From Lachnospiraceae bacterium (GTDB lineage Bacteria; Bacillota; Clostridia; Lachnospirales; Lachnospiraceae), in contig JAFSIS010000070.1 in assembly GCA_017439665.1 (NCBI GenBank), positions 62,001 to 126,000 of the forward strand: DNA of 64,000 nt, given 5' to 3'. Below, one piece after another: positions 16,000-22,953 of this stretch. The notes under the pieces are model-generated. The model was not told the DNA's origin. It was given only the letters and a program-made list of their open reading frames with translations, and ran no database searches. Each line of letters opens with the position of its first letter. The first letter of the stretch is position 1. The translations under genes were made by a program, and so were the position numbers.

Positions 16000-16080
16000 A
16001 TGGGCGGAGTTGTTTTGGATGCAAACTCTGTGATTGCATGGGTAACATTATTTGAAGATGATGATAGTTTCTTAAAGTAG
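16000..16080 (+). pseudogene. Possible PIN-domain start fragment
   Basis: 26 codons reading MGGVVLDANSVIAWVTLFED and ending at TAG 16078. VVLDANSVIAW resembles the first strand and catalytic Asp of PIN nucleases, but nothing more of a PIN domain follows and the upstream frame is also decayed. The block 15892-16165 holds no other gene I can support. Confidence 0.25.
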
Positions 16081-16165
16081 ATGAATTAAGAATTGGTTAC
16101 AGAAACAGTGTGATCAAAAAAGAAGAAATTAGCACTGTTTTAGGATAAATCTCTGATTTTGATAA

Positions 16166-16336
16166 ATCGAAAAAAGTCAAATGTATGAGGAGGGTGCAAG
16201 GCTTGAAGGTATAGCTGCGTATATTGGGGACTTGGTAAGTACCACTGAAAAATATTATATTGCTATCAGAAAGAAAGTAAAGCTTGGAGAAAAGACCAAG
16301 CACATTGCAGAACTTCCGAAAAAAAATGATGGATAA
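16166..16336 (+). pseudogene. Tyrosine recombinase (integrase) C-terminal remnant
   Basis: In one frame after TAA 16163: MYEEGARLEGIAAYIGD, then LVSTTEKYYIAIRKK to TAA at 16334. This matches the end of tyrosine integrases, where a loop before GD/GH is followed by STT and the catalytic tyrosine. The front of the gene is lost; upstream sequence is full of stops. It fits the tRNA-Gln attachment repeat and shows the island was once mobile. Confidence 0.6.
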
Positions 16337-16344
16337 TAAGGTTG

Positions 16345-16385
16345 TATAGAGCAGGTGAACTTAGAATCATCTGCTCTATATTTTT
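16345..16385 (+). terminator. Cassette terminator, copy 1
   Basis: TATAGAGCAG (16345-16354) and CTGCTCTATA (16371-16380) form a perfect 10-bp stem followed by TTTTT. A homologous terminator follows the DUF3791-DUF3990 genes at 18291-18330, where one stem pair is G-T instead of A-T. Confidence 0.8.
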
Positions 16386-16393
16386 GCCAATAA

Positions 16394-16489
16394 AATAGAC
16401 TTGTTAAGAAAAACTTTTATGGATGAAAAGAAGAAATTTGATAGTAACAACTAAAGGAAAATGATATAATTCTATAAAAGATAAGTAAA
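16394..16489 (+). repeat. Cassette promoter repeat, copy 1
   Basis: About 95 bases nearly identical to 17425-17519, including ATTTGATAGTAACAA and a perfect TATAAT at 16465-16470 (17495-17500 in copy 2). It places the same promoter before two different toxin-antitoxin operons. The -35 is weak (TAGTAA at 17 bases, or TTGATA at 21). Confidence 0.75.
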
Positions 16490-16522
16490 GGGATACTTAT
16501 ATTAAGGAAGGGAAGTGATACT

Positions 16523-16696
16523 ATGACGCCATTGGTAGTGAAGGATGAAGCAGTAGTAAACAATACAAATTATGGGTACACAGAGCAAGATGCCTTCAAT
16601 GCTCTTTATGAGAAACTTGCAAAAGGGGTACAGAGCATGAAAGATGGTGAAGTATATACAATTAAAGAAGCATGGGAGGAAATCGATAAAGTTTAA
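16523..16696 (+). CDS. Antitoxin-like small protein
   Basis: 57 residues (MTPLVVKDEAVVNNTNYGYT at the start, then NALYEKLAKG, GEVYTIKEAWEEIDKV). It has AAGGAAGGGA upstream and lies eight bases before a RelE/ParE-type toxin gene. The end motif YTIKEAWEEI occurs in small antitoxins paired with ParE-like toxins in gut Firmicutes, as far as I can recall. Shares the cassette promoter of repeat copy 1. Confidence 0.65.
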   Translation: MTPLVVKDEAVVNNTNYGYTEQDAFNALYEKLAKGVQSMKDGEVYTIKEAWEEIDKV

Positions 16697-16704
16697 ACTA
16701 TAAT

Positions 16705-17043
16705 ATGGACAAACCAAAGAAGTATAAGATTTTCTTATCAAAAGATGCTGTTCAAGATATTAAAGATAATAAAAGTTACATTTTAAAAAATTTTAAATAT
16801 AGAGAATATGCAGAAAACTTTTCAAAGAAAATCAAAAAAGCAATTAAAGAGTTAGATCCTTTTGCAGAAGGATATGAAAAGACAGGTTTTTTGATAGAAG
16901 GACTAGAGGTATATTATAAACCATATAGTACATATTTGATATTCTTTGTGGTGGAAGAGGCAACGGTGGCGGTTATTAGGGTATTGAAAGACAGGATGTA
17001 CTGGCAAGCAATTATTAAGCGAATGAAAAAGTTAAACCGATAA
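16705..17043 (+). CDS. RelE/ParE family toxin
   Basis: 112 residues of the RelE/ParE fold: KYKIFLSKDAVQDIKDNKSY starts with the strand-helix pattern, then a helical hairpin, GLEVYYKPYSTYLIFFVVEE and TVAVIRVLKDRMYWQAII as the closing strands. Toxins of this fold cut mRNA on the ribosome or poison gyrase; which one cannot be told here. AT-rich like the rest of the island. Confidence 0.8.
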   Translation: MDKPKKYKIFLSKDAVQDIKDNKSYILKNFKYREYAENFSKKIKKAIKELDPFAEGYEKTGFLIEGLEVYYKPYSTYLIFFVVEEATVAVIRVLKDRMYWQAIIKRMKKLNR

Positions 17044-17086
17044 CATGTTTTATGTATTAATTGAAGGGAAAATAATGATATTTAAC

Positions 17087-17111
17087 CTGATAGGTCAATC
17101 CATAGGTCAAT
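17087..17111 (+). repeat. 25-bp direct repeat, copy 2
   Basis: Same 25 bases as 15784-15808, with AGGTCAAT twice. It follows the toxin gene and precedes the tRNA-Gln remnant by 57 bases. Confidence 0.7.
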
Positions 17112-17168
17112 TTCCCAACTCACCATTGAAAATATCCGATAAATACAGGCAAAATAGGGTGCCGCATT

Positions 17169-17253
17169 ACGGACTCTGGCTCTGTCACTTCAAGGTTCGA
17201 ATCCTTGTAGCCCTGCTTGATGAATCCCATCAGTGAAAACTGGTGGGGTTTTT
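17169..17253 (+). pseudogene. tRNA-Gln 3' remnant with degenerate terminator (candidate att site)
   Basis: The 47 bases 17169-17215 differ from tRNA-Gln 14167-14213 at four positions; the T arm and acceptor 3' strand are identical. The following hairpin (17223-17253) copies the tRNA terminator. The 5' half is absent or unrecognisable, so no functional tRNA is made. This is what integration into the 3' end of tRNA-Gln leaves at the far side of an element. Confidence 0.8.
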
Positions 17254-17261
17254 GTGTATGG

Positions 17262-17420
17262 CGGGCATGCCGTCAGTCTGCGGTGGAAGTCCACAAGGGA
17301 CGTAGTTGCCGACGAACCTCATAGCGACTCCCAAGGTTTACATCGTGAGAAGTTAGCAGAAGCCGTAGTAAGCCCGGCTCTGAAATGGGTTTGGTTAAAG
17401 GGCTGGACAACGTAACCGTG
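17262..17420 (+). other. GC-rich block resembling a group II intron RNA fragment
   Basis: A block of higher GC than its surroundings, without a plausible gene. It contains GGTGGAAGTCCACAAGGGAC and GTGAGAAGTTAGCAGAAGCC, short motifs that I associate with group II intron RNA cores just ahead of the reverse transcriptase gene. No intron domain V or maturase is present, so at best it is a relic. Confidence is low without a covariance model search. Confidence 0.3.
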
Positions 17421-17424
17421 TAAT

Positions 17425-17519
17425 TAAATGGACTTGTTAAAAACTTTTACAGATAAAGAGAAGAAATTTGATAGTAACAATTAAAGGGAAATGATATAAT
17501 TCTATAGAAGATAAGTAAA
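17425..17519 (+). repeat. Cassette promoter repeat, copy 2
   Basis: Second copy of the 16394-16489 repeat, with TATAAT at 17495-17500. It drives the DUF3791-DUF3990 operon. Confidence 0.75.
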
Positions 17520-17538
17520 CGAGAAAGTTAGGTGGGTT

Positions 17539-17751
17539 ATGTCGGAAAAAAGATTAAATAATACGATTTTTCTCATGTATCTGGTAACGGAAACATATTG
17601 CAAAAAACATGGAATGACACCAGAAGATTTTCTGGAATTCGATAGTAAGTATGCTGTTTTAAATTACGTTGCTGAATGTCCGGATATATTTGATAGTTTG
17701 ACAGAAGATGAGATAGTTGAGGAAGTTGAACAATATGTATTACAAAATTAG
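17539..17751 (+). CDS. DUF3791 family protein
   Basis: 70 residues: NTIFLMYLVTETYCKKHGMT, then PEDFLEFDSKYAVLNYVAEC and PDIFDSLTEDEIVEEVEQYV. This matches the small DUF3791 family commonly encoded next to DUF3990. Probably the antitoxin-like partner (inference). Overlaps the DUF3990 gene by 17 bases, and the shared cassette promoter lies directly upstream. Confidence 0.75.
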   Translation: MSEKRLNNTIFLMYLVTETYCKKHGMTPEDFLEFDSKYAVLNYVAECPDIFDSLTEDEIVEEVEQYVLQN

Positions 17752-18181
17752 AACTATTTTGTATCATGGTACGGTTTCTGAAATATCCCATGTTGATGTG
17801 GGTCTGGGACATGGAAGAAAAGATTTTGGAAAAGGCTTTTATATGGCTATTTCTAAAAAACAAGCGGTTGGAATGATGCATAAGAAATATAAAGAAGTGG
17901 TAAGACGAAGCAGGGGCAAACAGGAAAAGGATTTTTATGAGAAGCTTTATGAAGTAGTTTTATCAAAAGAGTTGTTAAATACACTTTCAGTAAAATTTTT
18001 CGAGAATGCAGATACAGAGTGGTTGGATTTTGTATTGATGTGCAGAGAACAGGGTGGAATGCCTCATGATTATGATTTGGTAATCGGACCGACAGCAGAT
18101 GATGATACAGCCTTATGCTTAAAGGTATATTGGGATGAAAGAGAAAAGAAGGAAGGTGTCGTATTGTGGAAGGCAGCATAA
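17735..18181 (+). CDS. DUF3990 protein (ADP-ribosyltransferase-like)
   Basis: 148 residues starting MYYKIRTILYHGT. LYHGT and DFGKGFYMAISKKQAVGMM correspond to the first two catalytic motifs (His and Tyr) of the ART fold, and PHDYDLVIGPTADDD follows, the usual DUF3990 layout. ATG 17735 is used because AGGAAG lies about nine bases upstream. Likely a toxin or modifier in a pair with DUF3791 (inference). Confidence 0.75.
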   Translation: MYYKIRTILYHGTVSEISHVDVGLGHGRKDFGKGFYMAISKKQAVGMMHKKYKEVVRRSRGKQEKDFYEKLYEVVLSKELLNTLSVKFFENADTEWLDFVLMCREQGGMPHDYDLVIGPTADDDTALCLKVYWDEREKKEGVVLWKAA

Positions 18182-18276
18182 AAGAATTGGCAAAATACCG
18201 TATGGAACGCGCAAAGGAAACACTGGTTGCTTCAGAAGAAGATTTGAATATTGTAGAACTTTCGATAAACAAATAA
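18166..18276 (+). pseudogene. Truncated HEPN-type N-terminal fragment
   Basis: 36 codons from GTG 18166, overlapping the DUF3990 end: KELAKYRMERAKETLVASEE resembles the first helix of HEPN proteins (compare RELIKYRYDRAGETLEVAKE at 38352). It ends SINK, close to the SINRSYY of HEPN proteins, and then runs into stops and the terminator. A broken third gene of the operon is the simplest reading. Confidence 0.45.
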
Positions 18277-18290
18277 TGATAATATGGTTG

Positions 18291-18330
18291 TATGGAGCAG
18301 GTGAATATAGAATTTCCTGCTCTATATTTT
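18291..18330 (+). terminator. Cassette terminator, copy 2
   Basis: TATGGAGCAG (18291-18300) with CTGCTCTATA (18317-18326) and TTTTA. Homologous to 16345-16385. Confidence 0.75.
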
Positions 18331-18377
18331 ATATTACAACAAAAAGAACAGTAGAAGAAATGAGGTAATAATGCTAT

Positions 18378-18425
18378 ACTATATGCATTCTTTAGATAAT
18401 AAAAGAATGCATATAGTTCTTTTGT
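18378..18425. terminator. Long hairpin before the ATPase gene
   Basis: Perfect 16-bp stem: ACTATATGCATTCTTT at 18378-18393 and its complement at 18402-18417, loop of 8, followed by TCTTTTGTG. It may end readthrough from the DUF3990 operon or shape the ATPase leader. Confidence 0.6.
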
Positions 18426-18461
18426 GTTTCGGAGATTTCAAACAGACGGAGAGGTTTGTGT

Positions 18462-19820
18462 ATGGAACTGAGAAGAAGTATTTATACGAAATTACTTGAG
18501 TGGAAAAAACAGGATACCGGAAATGTTTTGGAGATAAAAGGTGCCAGGCAAGTAGGAAAGACATATATTCTGAAAAAGTTTGGAAAAGAAAACTTTAAAA
18601 GAATGGTTTATATCAGCATGGCTGAGAAATCAGGAGAAAATTTTTTGAAATGTCTGGCTGTAACGAATGAGTGGGAACCGGGACAACCGAGGATAGAAGA
18701 GCCTTTAAAAAAGGCTCTGGAATTGTTTGATCCATCATTTGTTGATGATAAGGACACGGTAATCATCATAGATGAGATTCAGGAGTCAGCCGAGGTTTAT
18801 AATCAGATTCGGACATTAGCCAGAGAATTTCAGTCATATGTCATTGTAACTGGAAGCTATTTAGGAAGATTAATAAATCCAGCGTTCTTTCTTCCGGCAG
18901 GGGACCTGGACCATATGATTATGGAAACCTTAACATTCGATGAATTCCTGGATGTTTTTGATGAGCGTGAGCTATATGAGAATATAGATCTCTATGGAAA
19001 AGGTCAAAAAGAAGACTATGAGAAATTGATGGATTACTATGAGATTTATCAGAAAATAGGTGGTTATCCTGCTGTGGTAACGTGTTATGCCAAACAAAAA
19101 GATCTGGATAAATGTTATGAGAAGATAGGCAATTTGATCGATATTTTTGCTAACGAATCAAAGAGATATTTTGAGGATGTTATTGATATGAATATCTTTC
19201 AGAAACTGTTTAATGCCATTGCATTACTTATGCTTCGTGAAAAACAAGGTATCAGAGATCTGGTAACAGAACTGAGTAAGATTGCTTATCAGGAAGAAAG
19301 TGGACGTATTACAAAGAAGATGATTAATCATGCGATCGGCTGGCTTCAGGAATCACATATCATAGGATATGCTTCCAAGGCTATAGATTGTGATTATAAG
19401 GAAATTAAGGAAAACAGCAGATACTATTTCCTTGATATGGGTCTTGCGCATTACTTTTTAAGCAGAACCGGAGCTCCCTTTGATACAATCAAAGGATTGT
19501 TGGCGGAGAACTTTGTATATCTTGTTTTGAAACGTAGAATAGAAGGTGCCGGTGAAATAGCAGGAATCACCCCATGGTTTGGAACGTATGAGAAAATCAA
19601 CGGAGAATTGGATTTCTATGTCAGAAGTCTTCTTGATTATAAGAACTATGGAATTGAAGTGAAGAGTACAAATAAAGAAGCTAAAACCGGAAGAAAGTTA
19701 CTGGAAGATAAGAAACTGGATTATTTGTATATTCTAAAGGGAGAAACTCTAGGCGGAATTGCAGAGGATAAGATATTTACAGTGCCGCTTTGTTTGGGGG
19801 ATAGGATAAGATTTAAATAA
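18462..19820 (+). CDS. ATP-binding protein, AAA_14 / DUF4143 type
   Basis: 452 residues: a P-loop GARQVGKTYIL near residue 27, Walker B VIIIDEIQES, VIVTGSYLGRL after it (sensor-like), and a C-terminal region with VYLVLKRRIEGAGE and LDFYVRSLLDYKNYGIEVKS that looks like the DUF4143 nuclease-like domain. Common in accessory regions of anaerobes; function unproven, often thought to act with mobile or defence elements. ATG 18462 has GGAGAGG seven bases upstream. AT-rich. Confidence 0.85.
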   Translation: MELRRSIYTKLLEWKKQDTGNVLEIKGARQVGKTYILKKFGKENFKRMVYISMAEKSGENFLKCLAVTNEWEPGQPRIEEPLKKALELFDPSFVDDKDTVIIIDEIQESAEVYNQIRTLAREFQSYVIVTGSYLGRLINPAFFLPAGDLDHMIMETLTFDEFLDVFDERELYENIDLYGKGQKEDYEKLMDYYEIYQKIGGYPAVVTCYAKQKDLDKCYEKIGNLIDIFANESKRYFEDVIDMNIFQKLFNAIALLMLREKQGIRDLVTELSKIAYQEESGRITKKMINHAIGWLQESHIIGYASKAIDCDYKEIKENSRYYFLDMGLAHYFLSRTGAPFDTIKGLLAENFVYLVLKRRIEGAGEIAGITPWFGTYEKINGELDFYVRSLLDYKNYGIEVKSTNKEAKTGRKLLEDKKLDYLYILKGETLGGIAEDKIFTVPLCLGDRIRFK

Positions 19821-19853
19821 TCGGAATCAGTGTAATGACGTGAGGACAGAAAA

Positions 19854-20267
19854 GTGGGAAGAAAAGAAAATAGAAAAATATTTCAGGACACACAGAAATT
19901 ATGCCAAAATATAAGCTATCTTGCAGAGGGATCAAAACATTCAAGAAAAGAGCAGAAGCTGATTCTGGAAGGGAATCCGATCCACAGTGATGACTGTATT
20001 TATACGCCGAAGATCATCGTAATGAAAACAGATACTGCAGCTCCCAATTTGTGCCTTATTCCCGCTAATGCAATGAATATGGGCGATGGAAATATACCGG
20101 CCAGGGTAACCGATCGGGAGTTGCTTGCCCTCCATGAAAAGCGGTGGAGAAGAATTTTGGATATTGCTCTGGCAGGGGGAAATGAAGCAGTGATCTTGGG
20201 TGCTTTTGGCTGTGGAGCCTTCCAAAATAATCGGATTTTTGAACGGGTGATGAGAAGCTATTGTTAA
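19854..20267 (+). pseudogene. Degenerate TIGR02452-type macrodomain (PARG-like) gene
   Basis: 137 codons from GTG. The N terminus (RKENRKIFQDTQKLCQ) and the late motif VILGAFGCGAFQNN match the bacterial PARG-like macrodomain family, with YTPKIIVMKTD between. The family is about 250-290 residues; the central ADP-ribose binding part (the GG and GAQEE motifs) is missing and the end is cut after FERVMRSYC. Probably an inactive internal deletion. Located 1.6 kb after an ART-like gene. Confidence 0.55.
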
Positions 20268-20354
20268 GCTATGGCAGATGATAGTGGATATATACCATAA
20301 AATATAGTAAAATAAATGTAATAAAGTGGTATAACGATGAAAAGGAGGTGTGAT

Positions 20355-20759
20355 GTGAGAACAATAGAAGAAGAAAACACAATTTCTCGATTATATGGAT
20401 TGCTTGAATTGCAAAAAGAAGTAGAGAAAAAATTTGGTTCAACCGGATATAATGTATTTGTTTTTGGTAGTTATCTGACTACAAGATATATAGAAGGTGA
20501 GAGTGATGTTGATATTGCAGTATATTCAAAGGATTTTGATTTATATATAAATATATCATCCTTTCTGGAAACTTATTTTAAAGATAAGAAGATTAAGAGT
20601 GATATATTTTATATAGATATCTCAATGGAGGCTCCTATCTATTGTGCCCCCCTAAAGTCACAGGTTCAATTTACGGATTTTTATCCGGAAGAGCTGGTTG
20701 ACTTTTATAAAAGGTGTCAGGAGAAGTTAGAAGTGAACAAGGCAAGGATGGCAGTATGA
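20355..20759 (+). CDS. MNT-type nucleotidyltransferase
   Basis: 134 residues of the minimal nucleotidyltransferase fold. FVFGSYLTTRYIEGESDVDIAVY holds the G-S and D-x-D catalytic motif. In MntA-HepT pairs this protein AMPylates the HEPN toxin and acts as antitoxin. GTG 20355 is chosen over ATG 20337 since AGGAGGTG lies six bases before it and inside the longer frame. The stop overlaps the next start (ATGA), typical of the pair. Confidence 0.8.
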   Translation: MRTIEEENTISRLYGLLELQKEVEKKFGSTGYNVFVFGSYLTTRYIEGESDVDIAVYSKDFDLYINISSFLETYFKDKKIKSDIFYIDISMEAPIYCAPLKSQVQFTDFYPEELVDFYKRCQEKLEVNKARMAV

Positions 20760-21295
20760 AATTTAGTGAAGATATTTTAAAAAAGTTTAATTTAGCACCC
20801 GAGGAAGAAAAAGAACCGGTGAATATCATGCAAATCAGCGAAATGCTTCAATTGCTAAAGATATGCGCAGAAAGAATTATTCAAAAAAGTGAGAAATATA
20901 TGGAAAGTACTAATGCAGATGAACAGCTGGATTGTATGGATATTGTCACGGTGAAATTGAATGATTTCACACAGGTGTTTAAAGACTTGGTAATATTTAT
21001 GCGAAAAGAAGAGGGAAGTTATAAAGGTGGCACTTCCTTGCGGTACTGTATAAATAGTTATAACACTTTTGAATTTCATCAAACGGAGTCTGAGAAAATC
21101 CTCTTACGTGAGTTGTTACTCAGAAATGAAATCACACATGATTATTTTAATAGAGAACTACATCAGCAAAAATTAATCTGGATAATGAGAAACTGTTACA
21201 AAGGTTCGCTGGATATTCATGATAATTTGAAAGACTATTGCAGTGAACACGGTCTATTAACTAAGTACGTGGACAAAAATTCTTTATTTGGATAG
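20756..21295 (+). CDS. HEPN-type protein paired with MNT (HepT-like)
   Basis: 179 residues, helical. It carries RNEITHDYF, an RN-x3-H motif like the catalytic motif of HEPN ribonucleases, near the end of a long helix pair. This and the translational overlap with an MNT gene make it the probable toxin of a type VII-like pair. Overall sequence is unlike the HEPN protein at 38340, so this is a separate subfamily. A terminator follows at 21341. Confidence 0.65.
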   Translation: MKFSEDILKKFNLAPEEEKEPVNIMQISEMLQLLKICAERIIQKSEKYMESTNADEQLDCMDIVTVKLNDFTQVFKDLVIFMRKEEGSYKGGTSLRYCINSYNTFEFHQTESEKILLRELLLRNEITHDYFNRELHQQKLIWIMRNCYKGSLDIHDNLKDYCSEHGLLTKYVDKNSLFG

Positions 21296-21340
21296 ATACG
21301 ATATGAAACAGCAAATTTAAACGATAATGGTTCAGATGTG

Positions 21341-21370
21341 AGCTCCACTCAGAAAGGTGGGGCTTTCTTC
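21341..21370 (+). terminator. Terminator after the MNT-HEPN pair
   Basis: AGCTCCAC (21341-21348) with GTGGGGCT (21357-21364), one G-T pair, followed by TTCTTC. It closes the accessory region before mrp. Confidence 0.6.
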
Positions 21371-21394
21371 ATTTTCCAAAAGATGATATACTAT

Positions 21395-21445
21395 ATTCGT
21401 TGTACCAGTACAGGGAATAATAAACTTCTGACAGATTCGTTGTAC
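21395..21445 (+). promoter_or_regulatory. Two 11-bp direct repeats upstream of mrp
   Basis: ATTCGTTGTAC at 21395-21405 and again at 21435-21445, 40 bases apart (about four helix turns). The first is followed by CAG then TAC, giving GTACCAGTAC. They surround likely promoter sequence (TATACT at 21388). A regulator binding pair is possible. Confidence 0.35.
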
Positions 21446-21468
21446 TGAATAAGAGAAATAGTGAAAAA

Positions 21469-21493
21469 GCTGCCAAGGCAGCAGAATGAGGAG
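21469..21493 (+). promoter_or_regulatory. Hairpin-AGAATGAGGAG leader element of mrp
   Basis: GCTGC (21469-21473), loop CAAG, GCAGC (21478-21482), then AGAATGAGGAG with the Shine-Dalgarno at 21488-21493 and the start at 21503. Nearly identical to the element before glnN. Confidence 0.5.
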
Positions 21494-21502
21494 ATGAATG
21501 AA

Positions 21503-22318
21503 ATGAGCGAAGGATGTAATCATAAATGTGAGAGCTGCAGTAAGAACTGCAGCGACAGAACGAAGGAGAGCCTTCTGGCCAGCCTCCATGAGGGAAGCCG
21601 GGTAAAGAAGGTTATTGGTGTGGTCAGCGGAAAAGGGGGAGTAGGAAAGAGCATGGTCACCTCCCAGCTGGCCGTGCTGGCTAACCGTAAGGGGCTGTCC
21701 ACAGCCATTCTGGATGCGGATATTACGGGACCTTCCATTCCCAGAGCCTTTGGCCTGAAGGAAACGGCAATAGGAACCAGTGAGGGGCTGTATCCGGTGA
21801 AGACCAAAGAGGGAATTTCCGTTATGTCCCTGAATCTTATGGTAAAAAACGAAACCGACCCTGTGGTATGGCGGGGACCCATCATCGGCAACATGGTCAA
21901 GCAGTTCTGGAGTGAGGTATTCTGGGGAGATGTGGATTATATGTTCATCGATATGCCTCCGGGAACCGGAGATGTTGCCCTCACCGTATTCCAGTCCATT
22001 CCGGTAGACGGGATTATTATCGTAGTTTCCCCTCAGGAGCTGGTAGGGATGATCGCTGAAAAAGCGGTAAATATGGCTGAGATGATGGATATTCCTATTC
22101 TGGGAATCGTGGAAAATATGAGTTATCTGGCCTGTCCTGACTGTGGAAAAAGGATCAATGTTTTTGGGGAAAGTAAGGTAGATACCATTGCCGAAAAGCA
22201 TGGCATCGATCTGGTGGCCAAATTACCCATTGATCCGGCTCTGGCAGGTATCTGCGATAATGGAAAAATGGAGGAATTTGAGGGCGAGTGGCTGAAACCC
22301 ATGCTGGAAGAATTATAA
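21503..22318 (+). CDS. mrp: Mrp/NBP35 family iron-sulfur carrier ATPase
   Basis: 271 residues. The N terminus holds CNHKCESCSKNC, then the deviant Walker A GVVSGKGGVGKSMV, FIDMPPGTGD (Walker B) and CPDCGKRINVFGES, the CxxC that binds the transferred cluster at the dimer interface. Likely loads iron-sulfur clusters onto apo-proteins. Start ATG 21503 has GAGGAG nine bases upstream; ATG 21494 touches it and is unlikely. Ferritin and a BFD-like gene follow, an iron-handling group. Confidence 0.93.
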   Translation: MSEGCNHKCESCSKNCSDRTKESLLASLHEGSRVKKVIGVVSGKGGVGKSMVTSQLAVLANRKGLSTAILDADITGPSIPRAFGLKETAIGTSEGLYPVKTKEGISVMSLNLMVKNETDPVVWRGPIIGNMVKQFWSEVFWGDVDYMFIDMPPGTGDVALTVFQSIPVDGIIIVVSPQELVGMIAEKAVNMAEMMDIPILGIVENMSYLACPDCGKRINVFGESKVDTIAEKHGIDLVAKLPIDPALAGICDNGKMEEFEGEWLKPMLEEL

Positions 22319-22370
22319 AAACAGGATTCAATATAGTTCTTCGGTGTTTACAAATAAAAGTGGTAACACG

Positions 22371-22416
22371 CTGATTTTCCAAAATCAGTTATTTAAATGC
22401 TGCAAGCGAATATAAT
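22371..22416 (+). promoter_or_regulatory. Hairpin and candidate promoter before ferritin
   Basis: CTGATTTT-CC-AAAATCAG forms an 8-bp palindrome at 22371-22388, and TATAAT lies at 22411-22416 with a poor -35. Transcription from it would start only about 15 bases before the ferritin ATG. The palindrome may be an operator or terminator after mrp. Confidence 0.35.
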
Positions 22417-22438
22417 CAAGACATGGAGGGATTTATTT

Positions 22439-22951
22439 ATGTTGGACAAAAAAGTAGTGGAACTTTTAAATCAGCAGGTAAATAAGGAATTTTACTCTGC
22501 CTACCTGTACCTGGATTTTTCTAATTTCTATTATGATCATGGACTGGATGGCTTCGGCAACTGGTTCAAGATCCAGGCTCAGGAGGAGAGAGACCATGCC
22601 ATGCTGTTTATTCAGTATCTGCAGAATAATGGAGAGGCAGTAGAATTGGAAGCCATTGAAAAGCCTGAGGTAGATAAGAGCAACGCTAAAACAATTCTGG
22701 CAGAAACCTTAAAGCATGAACAGTATGTGACCAGTTTGATCCATGATATTTATGATGCTGCTCAGAGTGTAAAAGACTACCGCACCACCCAGTTTTTGGA
22801 CTGGTTCGTAAAGGAACAGGGTGAAGAGGAAAATACGGCAGACAATCTGCTGAAACGTTATGAGCTTTTCGGAGATGATCCTAAGAGTTTGTATATGCTG
22901 GATAATGAACTGGGCACCAGAACCTATTCCGCTCCCAGTCTGGTACTGTAA
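22439..22951 (+). CDS. Non-haem ferritin
   Basis: Iron storage protein of 170 residues. MLDKKVVELLNQQVNKEFYS, YLDFSNFYYDHGLDGFGNWF and QAQEERDHAMLFIQYL carry the ferroxidase glutamates and histidine in the usual helices A and B, and FVKEQGEEENTADNLL supplies the helix C/D residues. ATG 22439 has GGAGG upstream and starts the homology. A BFD-like gene follows after two bases. Confidence 0.93.
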   Translation: MLDKKVVELLNQQVNKEFYSAYLYLDFSNFYYDHGLDGFGNWFKIQAQEERDHAMLFIQYLQNNGEAVELEAIEKPEVDKSNAKTILAETLKHEQYVTSLIHDIYDAAQSVKDYRTTQFLDWFVKEQGEEENTADNLLKRYELFGDDPKSLYMLDNELGTRTYSAPSLVL

Positions 22952-22953
22952 AA

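Noticed and set aside
17045..17236. 63-codon frame across the 25-bp repeat and tRNA remnant
   Set aside because: Its sequence is explained by the repeat and the tRNA fragment.
17233..17415. 60-codon frame after the tRNA remnant
   Set aside because: Begins in the degenerate terminator and runs through the GC-rich block that looks like structured RNA; no protein pattern.
14214..21340. Active prophage
   Set aside because: No capsid, portal, terminase or lysis genes; only an integrase remnant and toxin-antitoxin-like genes.
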